64,000 bases of DNA from Micrasema longulum (Eukaryota; Arthropoda; Insecta; Trichoptera; Brachycentridae). Below, one piece after another: positions 44,780-53,592 of the stretch. The stretch lies in NCBI GenBank assembly GCA_022494885.1, contig JAGVSM010001191.1, forward strand, positions 266,734-330,733, read 5' to 3'. The stretch's first letter is position 1; every line of letters starts with the position of its first letter. The notes beneath the pieces are model-generated. The model was not told the DNA's origin, did not search any database, and was given only the letters and a program-made list of their open reading frames with translations. The position numbers were made by a program, and so were the translations under genes.

Positions 44780-45600
44780 TAATACAGTCCTGGGACCTTA
44801 TGCTGGACTCGTTCGTCTTTAGAATCGTATGCGACTTCCGTAATTCGACGAGTGACAGCATTCTTGAACCACCCATACGAATGCAGTCGATTGAAAACAA
44901 ATCGACTTTATCTCGAGTGCCCCAAAGCACTCGACATTGACAATCGAATGCGACATCGTGACTTCAGCTGTCAAACTTCCTTCTTGTAAAAAGCTCGGCA
45001 TTTATGTTTGAATAACGAGTATGTATTTTTGTTGTATTCAACTTAAAATTTACAACTCTAATCAATATTATAATGATTATGTATCAACAAATGTGCAACA
45101 AATACAACTATACTTATTTTTAATCCATTATCAAATAAGGCTTCACAAGAAACATGATTTTAAAATTATTTTATCGCTCGTCGTATTTGAGATATACTCG
45201 TATATTATACTATGTTTTTAAAATCCATTAAATGCATATGAAATAGTTCTAATAACATGTAGGTGTGTGTTATGTCAAAGGCTAATAATAATTATAAATG
45301 TTGCAGTGTCTCAGTAAAACCTTTTCTTATATTTTTTCATAATTTTCAATTTATAAAATATTCAACGGAAGAAGTCTGACAAAAAACAATAAAAGTTTAC
45401 GTGTGGTAGAAGAGCCATAGGCCATAGATAAATAAGGATTTGCTAGTGTTGTCACTATCTCATTCATCTTTGTAATACAATTGTCGGAGGGTTTTCAAGA
45501 ATAGCATTATGACAAAGCAATCGAGATGCCCAATCGACTATTGTCGAGTGGGTGACAAAATGTCTCATCTTTCCAGCATAAGGCTCCTGTGAAATAAAAC
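44780..45600. repeat. Weak long inverted repeat
   Basis: CCTTATGCTGGACTCGTTCG (44,797) and, on minus from about 45,590, CCTTATGCTGGAAAGATGAG start two arms with related content (CGACTTCC/CGACAATAG, GTGACA). Inside the left arm are two small hairpins (CAGTCGATTG / CAAATCGACT and CTCGAGTGC / GCACTCGAC). Class unknown. Confidence 0.4.
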
Positions 45601-45945
45601 CAGGGCTTTGGCTCGATAGCTACTCTGAGGTAAAAATTCTGAAAAAGGAAAAGTGGGGAAGAAGGTTCGAATGGCGTAAGTCAGCCTCGTAGTGTAATGG
45701 TTGGCGCATTCGCCTACCATGCTTGAGCTCCCGAGCTCGATTCCTAGCTAATTTGACTTGAAATATTTGTTGTAAAGGTGGTTTAACAATACAAAATTTC
45801 ACTTTCCCTAGACTGGTACCTGTAGCGTAATACTGATCACCTTACTTATATGTGTCAGATGATCAAGGTTCGCAGCATTTGGTGATCCAATGTAATGCCC
45901 TGTGCACCATTGGATTGGGATAGAGGGAAAATGATGATGATTGTA
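45600..45945 (+). mobile_element. SINE family 1 subfamily B with 5' extension
   Basis: Extension GGCTCGATAGCTACTCTGAG, GTAAAAATTCTGAAAAAGGA; then head GCCTCGTAGTGTAATGGTTG, GCATTCGCCTACCATGCTTG, B-box AGCTCGATTCCTAGC; body GACTGGTACCTGTAGCGTAA, GTCAGATGATCAAGGTTCGC, GCACCATTGGATTGGGATAG and an ATGATGATG tail. Confidence 0.78.
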
Positions 45946-46700
45946 AGGTAAATGAATACTTTTGATAAATGTGTATTTAAAAACAACGCGGCGGGTCAGC
46001 AGTATTGCAGCCACTGCATTGAAATCATCTATTTAAATAATAAAATATAATTGACACTTGTTGGAACGTAGAAGATGAGAATAGATGGGAGAACTTTTTC
46101 GTGGAAAAAATATTGAGACCTTTAAATTAGTAATAAACATTTCTTGGTGGAAGTTCATTGAAATGAATCAAATTTAAAAAATAATAACAGCGGGTTGACA
46201 CTTACATCCATTTAATTTGATTTACCAATAACACAGCTTTTATTGTTTTTAAGAAGCCCTCAGTATGTTGATGCAGTAAAATACGTGTAGGGGGAGAGAG
46301 GATATTTTGTAAAAGTAATGTTTTTCTGAATGTATTATTAGAAAAAAATAATGTTAATATTGATTATTACGATTTATGGATTTCGAATATTATTAGAAGA
46401 CTTTTTTTTTCCTGATATACTAGTTTTTATACTAAACGACAAACATCAAAACTATCATGTATTTGTAGAAAACGTCAAATTTCCTTTTTTTGATTGCCTA
46501 GAGTTTAGTACTTGGCCACAGTAGCACGCGTTTGCAATCAGGAGGCATATTCTATGTATACTCGTAGTGGGCCTTCACATCAGGAGCTTCCTAAAATGAA
46601 GAAACCCCCCAAAACCTGATATGGAGGAGTTTGTTCTGTATCCTATGCATGACCTGATAGTTATCTTGATAAAGTCCAGTTTCCTACGCTTGCTTTTTTC
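45946..46700. other. Intergenic DNA, no gene seen
   Basis: No supported feature. Only chance ORFs. Confidence 0.5.
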
Positions 46701-46749
46701 TATAAACTATACAACAGCGCTTGTTTGAAAATCTACACTAGTAGCCACT

Positions 46750-46925
46750 TGTTTGCGTGACGTTTTTGTCGTGCCGTGCACGTCGTGCGCGTCAAGATCA
46801 AACTGATTTGACTTCCCCGCAAACCATGTGGTCAGATGTTGAAACGCGCGCGGCGCCCGCGCGGGCCCCTGGCTCGCGCCGAGTCCCGCGCCGCATAACA
46901 CTCGCCACTACGGCCACGCCAAACA
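46750..46925. promoter_or_regulatory. Isolated CpG-rich patch, possible promoter or first exon
   Basis: Within an AT-rich region this 170-bp stretch is strongly GC- and CpG-rich (GTGCACGTCGTGCGCGTCAA, GAAACGCGCGCGGCGCCCGC). Short frames are open on both strands, as expected of such composition. No conserved peptide or donor site could be tied to it. Confidence 0.35.
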
Positions 46926-46959
46926 AATCACAACAAATCGTTAAATTTTATGTCTGTAA

Positions 46960-47480
46960 CTAATTTATGGAAATATTTTATTAATGTGTAAATTCAAAAA
47001 TTATGCACTACTTCCCATTACACAAAACACAAATACTAGAGTCTAAACACTCATGGCGCTGCAAAAATACTTAATAATTAACACGACTTTCGGTCAAAGA
47101 GGATTGGTCTACTTTTCGATATAAGTGCGCAACCTACTTCCACTGTCCAAAAGGACAATTAATAATTACTCAAAATTGATATCGAGGAGTGGAAAATAGA
47201 GACGGGTTGAGCACGAATTGATGATAGTATTAGGCCAAATAGATAAAAAGGGGTTTTTATTTGTGGTGTTACTTATAGAATAAATCATGTTAAAATAAAG
47301 AAATTGATTAGCTATGTATTTAGGACATGTTTCAAAGTTATTTAAAACGTTTCCTTCGGCACAAGACCCCGAGAGAAAACATGATTTTATATTTATTTCA
47401 AGTTCAAAAATTGTAAGATAATACAAAAATATATATTATTTTACACTAGGCAAATAAAAAAAAAACAATATTTCTGCTCT
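46960..47480. other. Intergenic DNA, no gene seen
   Basis: An 86-residue minus frame (47,166-47,426) has no signal or motif. No repeat recognised. Confidence 0.5.
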
Positions 47481-47990
47481 CAAAGAAAAAACAAATTACG
47501 GACAAAGGCATTATACTTTTATGACCCCTAAGCTATACAACTTTTTAAGCAAGCACATATTGGTGAACAAAATGAAAAACATTATTTTCAAAGCTCGAGT
47601 CCATAAATGGATTGCTAAAAAGACTAGACGGGAAGCTGGGGAATATGTTTCATATATAAGGAATACGTTTCATATATAGTTAGTTTTAGTTTCTTGAAAA
47701 TCCTTTCTCGTTTTATTGATGTAGGTATGTTTTAATTTTTTTGATTTCTTTTGAATTTTTACACAACAATTGATGTGAAAGTATGTACAATTATGTATAA
47801 AATAAATTATACCCTGATACTCCGGAACGTGCCTGTGGGCCAGTGGAGTGGCTACATCCATAAATAAAATTAAAATTATATGGAATGTACCTATTGTATA
47901 AACATTTTCATTTGTAAACTATGTATTTGTATTTTATATTGGATTAAATAAATAAATAAATATATATTTTCGTTCTCAAAAAAGTGCAGA
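47480..47990 (+). mobile_element. Possible LINE 3' end
   Basis: Plus strand 47,520-47,700 reads LYNFLSKHILVNKMKNIIFK, ARVHKWIAKK, a weak RT-tail-like block, and the segment ends TTGGATTAAATAAATAAATA. The A-rich tail after a GGATTAAA block is the main evidence. Confidence 0.4.
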
Positions 47991-48489
47991 CTTGGTAAAC
48001 AAACAATTAATAAATGCATATTTTGTTCCGAGACTGCCAATATATTTTAATATTATATGACGTCTCGTTGTCCTGTTATTTACAATAAAACTCTTGCATT
48101 TATATGATTAAATACATAATTAAATGATATGATTAATTTATACCACCTATGGCGATGTTATTTTTTATTATCTCTATGTATTTAAAAAGTTTGATTGACT
48201 AATGGTATGTATGTATAGTAAGTTGGTACTTGATCAATGTATACAATCTAAATATACAATTCTAAACTGCAATAACTCACTTGGTTGGCATTTACAGCTG
48301 TAATTTATTAAAATATTTAATTAAAACTATTCGTTAGTAGTTTTATTATTTAGGCGAATTAATTTATTTCAATACCCGTTTATTAATTTATTTACATCCG
48401 TCATGAAATGGATCCGGAAATAGACGTCAGCCATTTTAGACCTGAATTAATTACTACGGATAAAAAAAATACTGAAAGTACAAAAATTA

Positions 48490-48605
48490 CTTTTTTTATT
48501 TATTTAATAGTAAGTACACATAAATAAAAATAAAAGCACATAAATAATCAATAAACCTAATGAATACAAAAACCAAAACAAGCCACTTTTTGTGGCTTGT
48601 TATTA
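48490..48605 (-). mobile_element. Retroelement 3' end with CAAGCCAC-AAAAA-GTGGCTTG stem-loop, minus strand
   Basis: On the minus strand AACAAGCCACAAAAAGTGGC closes a perfect 10-bp stem with TTGTT, followed by an AT-rich stretch and TTAAATAAATAAAAAAAG. It is the sister of 37,795-37,910. Confidence 0.6.
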
Positions 48606-48609
48606 AAGT

Positions 48610-49140
48610 TTATCTATATAAATATTGATCCTACTTAAAAATAAATACCTTCACATAAACAATTACAGTCAAAATAAGTGGCAGTAATTAAAATATATTT
48701 ATATTCTACATCTACATATGGATATATATAAATGTCATCCCCCTAATCATGAACATGAGTATACAAGAGCGAGAAATAATATCATTTTCAATTTTCCTCC
48801 CTTTAACACAACATTTGGGTAAAGGTCCAAGGATATTTTTTTTTCGCAATTACTTAATATGCTTCCACATAAAATTAAGTTAACTGATAACAGACAATAT
48901 ATAAAAAGATAATTCGAAATACGGCTGTAGAAAATTATGATGGAAAAAATGAAAAAATATTTTAATGTCATTTAAAGTATGTAAAAAAAAAACATTTTAA
49001 GCACTACAATGTACGTGTACAGTCCTTAAAGCATGATTCCCTGGTGATTTTTTCATTGAAAATGACCCTCAAAATTAAATATTTGTGTAAATTATAAAAA
49101 CGCCGATATTTATTTTTTGAAAAAAATAAAATTTATAAAG
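48610..49140. other. AT-rich intergenic DNA, no gene seen
   Basis: Only a short chance frame on minus (48,747-48,971). Confidence 0.5.
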
Positions 49141-49148
49141 AATGATAT

Positions 49149-49262
49149 TAGTTCTATTTTACACGCAGTATTCAGACCATATCATTCTTTATATTTATTT
49201 TTTGAAAAAAAAAAATATAAAGAATGATATAGTCTGAATACTGCGTGTAAAATAGAACTAAA
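49149..49262. repeat. Near-perfect 114-bp palindrome
   Basis: TAGTTCTATTTTACACGCAG at 49,149 is inverted exactly as CTGCGTGTAAAATAGAACTA ending 49,260; pairing continues through GTATTCAGAC and TATCATTCTTTATATT. Only the central A/T run fails to pair. The block TTTATTTTTTGAAAAAAATA just upstream (about 49,109) repeats the palindrome's centre, so it may have formed by a local inverted duplication. Confidence 0.85.
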
Positions 49263-49277
49263 TTCTAAATGGGTTTA

Positions 49278-49540
49278 ACGCGATGGCTACTCCCAGTTAA
49301 AATCCTAAAATAGGATACCAAGCAGCGATAAGTCTGCCTCGTCGTTCGCCTACCATGACCAAGGTTCAATTTCTAGCAGGGTGAACGAGAAATATTGGTA
49401 TTAAAGGTGCTCAAGATGTTAATATTTCTTTTTTCGTTGACTAAGACCTAAAGCATAAGAGATCATAAATATCCTTATGCGTAACAGATGATCGATATAC
49501 GCTGCATTTGGTCTTCTCGCACCCTATGCATCATTGGTAA
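49278..49540 (+). mobile_element. SINE family 1 subfamily B with 5' extension, degraded
   Basis: GCGATGGCTACTCCCAGTTA, AAATCCTAAAATAGGATACC (extension), then TCTGCCTCGTCGTTCGCCTA (head with a deletion), GTTCAATTTCTAGCAGGG and GTAACAGATGATCGATATAC, GCTGCATTTGGTCTTCTCGC. Confidence 0.65.
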
Positions 49541-49599
49541 TTTATGTAATATTTATTATTAAACCAGCAATTTGTAAGTTTCAAAAAAAAATGTTTATC

Positions 49600-50020
49600 T
49601 TTTAATATATTTAATCGGATATATTTAATGTGGGGTATTGTTCTTATAGAACAAACCTTATAAACTTTTTCAAAGATGAGCAGTAATCATATTTAATGTA
49701 GTTACTTCATATATGATTTTCTGTTTTTTTTTTTTTTTTATATATATTTTTATTATAAACCTTATGTTTAAAATTTGATTTACTTTTTATATTAATTTTT
49801 AAAGTTCTCGTATACTTTTTATTTCAAACTTTTGTTTTATTTAAACTTTTTTTTATTTTTAATATTATGTTATATAATTTTTAGGCTTGATTATTGTTCC
49901 TTAGTTTTGAGTGCAAATATGTAGTTTAAAAAATATCAAACTTTACATGTTTATATTATAAATTTGTAAAAGGCAATTATGCCGTGTATGTTAATAAATA
50001 AATAAATAAATAGGCAAGGC
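49600..50020 (+). mobile_element. LINE 3' end with GGCA-ATTA-TGCC stem-loop
   Basis: T-rich 3' sequence ends at GGCAATTATGCC (49,972-49,983), GTGTATGTTAATAAATAAAT. The stem is shortened to four base pairs relative to the 4644 and 16,514 copies, but position and tail are the same. Confidence 0.6.
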
Positions 50021-50029
50021 TTTACCTCA

Positions 50030-50290
50030 CAATTTGTTTCGGATTGTGGTCGTGGCTAGCATCGTGAACTCGCGTATCAAGGGTTCGAGGTTCGCACCCC
50101 CACTCTTGTCACAACTTGATTTCTATTATAGAATAGTGAATTATTTACAACTCGTAGAAAATGGCCGCCAGAATAGAAATGTTCGGGTAAATCATAGGAA
50201 TTTAAATGTTTCATTTTATTTAAATAATAAAAGACTTATTCGGTTTCCTATGCACGCTGGGTGCGGATAAAGATATGTTGATGGTGATTT
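50030..50290 (+). mobile_element. Probable tRNA-derived SINE, degraded
   Basis: GGTCGTGGCTAGCATCGTGA and GGGTTCGAGGTTCGCACCCC suggest a tRNA-like head, and TCCTATGCACGCTGGGTGCG is close to the family 1 tail. The body in between does not align well. Confidence 0.4.
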
Positions 50291-50939
50291 TAATTGCAAT
50301 ATATTTATTTTAATATATTAATTTTAGCCGATTAACTGTTATCTTTTAACAAATTTAGATTCATTGATATTGTTCTACAAATTTAACGCCCTCTTCACCA
50401 ATTGCTGCAAATAAGGGAATAATGATGATGCAATTAAAATGATAAAATGATTAATTTAATCAATCAGACCTTACCTTGGTTTCTGGTAAAGATGTTGATT
50501 CAATTGCGTTCGAAATAAAGGCTAGGCTAAGAATGGTGAAGATTTCAACAAGGACTGCGTTTTATATGTGCCGGTGTATCCGGAGGAACTTCCCTCTTAA
50601 AAGCCATTAGCTTCATCCCCAAATGAATTAGGAGGTGGAAACACAATATAATAAGATCGTCTGAGAACTAATTCCACAAATGTAATTATCTGTGTATTCT
50701 GAGAAGAAATAAGCCGGAAATAAAATAGAAACCTTTCTAATTATGTTACGTATTTCATTAATGGGTGTCTCGCAATTACAGGACGCTTGGGTGTTCCCAT
50801 AACTGAGAATGGTGCCATGCACAAAGAGTTTGCCAACCGCATTCGAATTGCTTGAACATCTTCTAAATAAATGTTGTATTTTGACCTTATAGGAAGTCAA
50901 GCTTGAAATCGAAATCGAATTTGACAATCATTAATAGCT

Positions 50940-51690
50940 GATAAAGCATTTTAATATATTGCAACAGAGAGAGAAAACATTTTTGAGAAGGGAAAAAGGA
51001 TTCTGAATATTGGCACTCTCAGAAATGTGAATTTCGCTCTTTTCCAGTCAGTAGCTATGATATAGTGGGCTGGGGAGGTTGCACAAAAATTAATTCTTAG
51101 AAAGATGTTTCGATGTCCCTCAACTTTCCACTTTGAGACATTGTTTCAATGTATGAAGGTACTGGAGATGAGACATCTTTTTTAAAAGAGTTATTGACAC
51201 ATTTCTGGTCATGCGGTTACAAAAAAGTGATCCCAGCAGAATGCTCGTACCAGGTTTTCCTGGAATTTGAATTATTTAATACCAAAAATACGTACGAATT
51301 TCGCTTAGAGAAATTTCTCTTTTGTGGCCCCGAGAGTGTTCAATGTTCTGGATCAACATATTATGTTCCCTAAAACGAAAACCGTTTTCAGAAATGTGCA
51401 AGTTTGGATTTTGTCTAAGGGAAGAGACCACTGCAGGAGACTGTTGCGAGACATTGCATAGATTTATATACACTCGTAGTACTATTAAGCGCGTTGTCAA
51501 GATGTTTATTAAAATTTATGTTTGTGTTATAACTTTTAATTGTAGTATTCTTTAATAATATGTATGCTTCCATTATGTTGTATCCCAACTTAACACAGGG
51601 CTTTTGGCTTCATAGAGTTAGGCATACGTTTTTTTTTTGTAATATGTATCTTCATAAAGATATGAATAAATAAAAATGAATAAAAATAGA
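50940..51690 (+). mobile_element. FB fragment followed by a probable LINE 3' end
   Basis: 50,945-51,010 has TTGCAACAGAGAGAGAAAAC and ATTTTTGAGAAGGGAAAAAG, the FB left terminus. The following 51,100-51,660 reads FLFCGPESVQC and FGFCLREETTAGDC in different frames, then CTTTTGGCTTCATAGAGTTA and a hairpin ATCTTCATAAAGAT with a GAATAAATAAAAATGAATAA tail, which suggests a decayed LINE. Confidence 0.4.
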
Positions 51691-52215
51691 AGTCTTGTCA
51701 TTTACAGGGCTTGTGACTTGTTATTGGCTGGTTTCAATGGCCGCTTTAGACAATTTGTAACATCCACATTTTCTCAACTCTTCCATCCGTTGACTTTTGT
51801 GAAGTAAATGACCTAAACCTTTATCATGTGGGTGAGATTCATCCGGCTGAACCATTTCACCTACTAGGCAACACCTGAAAATGATTTCACTATTTGTATA
51901 CTTCTTCTTATACCAGTGAGTTTAATCAACAATGTTTCAAGTATGTCTAAATGTTTGTAGACAAGCTGGATTTCCTCCCTAGGGAGTTAACTCCCATTGT
52001 TTTCAGGCGTTGCCTAGTAGGTGACTTGGTTCAGCCGAATGATTCTCACCATGGCCACTAAAATCATCTAATGACGGGTTATAAGCCCTGTAAATGCCTA
52101 GACATCCATATTCACTTTTCAAAAATGTTTTCTTTTTCTGTTGCAAAAAAAATAGGTCTAAATAACTCTCTAGCCTGTCTACAAACGTTTGAACACACTT
52201 AAAACATTGTTGATA
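51690..52215. mobile_element. Foldback MITE family FB, long copy
   Basis: Left arm: GAAGTCTTGTCATTTACAGG, TATTGGCTGGTTTCAATGGC. Right arm: TGGCCACTAAAATCATCTAA, ACGGGTTATAAGCCCTGTAA, TTCAAAAATGTTTTCTTTTT, CTGTTGC. Flank blocks appear in both orientations (TTTGTAGACAAGCTGGATTT at 51,952; CTAGCCTGTCTACAAACGTT at 52,172). A GGTTCAGCCGAATGATTCTC block is inverted against GTGAGATTCATCCGGCTGAA. Confidence 0.75.
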
Positions 52216-52539
52216 ATACAAACAAATGTACACTTGATGTCACAGAAAAAGAATGTATTTTAGAAGTTTTCAAAGAGAAAAATATAAATATATTTTTAGG
52301 ATTAGGTTTTTGTGGGTTGGAGCTCCTACCCCAGTTGACAGAGAAGACGCGAGGTGCTGGTTTAATGCGTATTTATTATATGGTGAATAAATAGTGAATT
52401 GTGTTGCACGAGCATTACGACGATGATGGATTGAAGAGACTGCACTTGAACTACATGCTGTAATTGAGTCACTTTGTCGAGCTGCTCTGACTGACTGAAA
52501 TGAACTTGTTGGGCTGATCGACTTGCGTTGCTACGTTTT

Positions 52540-52720
52540 GTGGCGGCCTCCATGGTGTAGTGGTCAAGACGCTTGATTCACGCACGGAAGGTTCCGGGTT
52601 CGATTCCCGGTGAGAACACAAAAATTAAAATGTGATTTTTCTCAAGCCTGGGTGCTCTGTGATGTAATTCACCACTGTAATTAGGCCTCCTGGCCTGTTG
52701 TGGTGCAAAAAAATGTAAAA
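52540..52720 (+). mobile_element. tRNA-derived SINE, family 2
   Basis: GGCCTCCATGGTGTAGTGGT, CAAGACGCTTGATTCACGCA, B-box GGGTTCGATTCCCGG, TTTTTCTCAAGCCTGGGTGC, GTAATTCACCACTGTAATTA, GCCTCCTGGCCTGTTGTGGT and an A-rich tail: the second and better-preserved copy of the family at 15,258. Confidence 0.85.
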
Positions 52721-53290
52721 TGTAAATGTTGTCTCTTTATAGGTGACGTTCCTTTGTAGTTTATTTCTTCGTGATAGGGACGATGTGAATGTACTGCAGA
52801 ACGATGCCCCTGATTTCAAGTGCAATACTGTTCGATTTGCCGTATTGGATTCTATAGAAAATGATGACATTGCTTTCTTCGGTCATCACACTATTTCAGG
52901 TGAAACATTTTAGCACGTGCGTGTCAAAATAATTTGCGACATAAGTGCAGCACAAAATTCTTATTCCTTCTCGGGTAAAAATAATTTTTAAAAATTACTT
53001 TCCGAAATAAAAATTATAAAAAATATAAAAGCATTCAAAGCCAAAGTAAAGAGTCATATAAAACTCACTCCATCCTAATTTCCGTTTTGTATTTATCGAT
53101 TCTTGTAATAGAATTTTGTTTTTTTTCAATGTTTTAAAATTATGAATATTACAAAAAAACTGTCAATTAAATTATAAAATGAACTCTCTTACAAATATAT
53201 ACAATGTAAAAATATCACGGTATGTAAAAAAAATCAATGTAATTTTTTTTTATTTAATAAAAAAGACATGTTTTAATGTGACATTAAATA
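52721..53290. other. Intergenic DNA, no gene seen
   Basis: 52,740-52,900 is GC-richer and has a short chance minus frame; nothing recognised. The rest is AT-rich down to the poly(A) region of the coiled-coil gene. Confidence 0.45.
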
Positions 53291-53305
53291 AATGAATATA
53301 CGCAA

Positions 53306-53316
53306 TTTATTTTATT
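53306..53316 (-). promoter_or_regulatory. Poly(A) signals of the coiled-coil gene
   Basis: Two overlapping AATAAA on minus (TTTATTTTATT on plus), about 180 bp after the stop. Confidence 0.6.
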
Positions 53317-53490
53317 TTTTTATTAAAACATAGTATTATACATATGTACTTACAAAAACATTTAACTTTTCTCCAAAGAGCAACTATTAATATAAAATGC
53401 AATAAATATATTCACTGAATTAAATACTTGCAAAATCACGAATACCTATGTTATTCAGAATTCCATGATGAACTAACTGTTAATTATTAT

Positions 53491-53592
53491 CTATGGTGAT
53501 TTTTCGCCATTTTCCACGGCGCTTGTAGTTGGAGGGTCTTTTTGATTTCTTTCTAAAACTTGGAATTTTTCCTCGTACTTTAGTTTCAAATT
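53491..53592 (-). CDS. Coiled-coil gene, last coding exon
   Basis: 33 residues and TAG: NLKLKYEEKFQVLERNQKDP then PTTSAVENGEKSP. The acceptor is TCTTTTTTTTTACAG. The coil ends at the PP and the tail is polar. It follows a 2.25-kb intron that hosts a mariner and a MITE. Confidence 0.85.
   Translation of the reverse strand, partial: NLKLKYEEKFQVLERNQKDPPTTSAVENGEKSP

Noticed and set aside
44565..45001. 121- and 60-residue minus ORFs
   Set aside because: They cross a tRNA-like block and small hairpins, and show no family feature; likely chance frames over repeats.
50628..50927. 99-residue minus ORF rich in Ser and Ile
   Set aside because: No signal peptide, motif or splice context; neighbouring DNA is repeat-derived.
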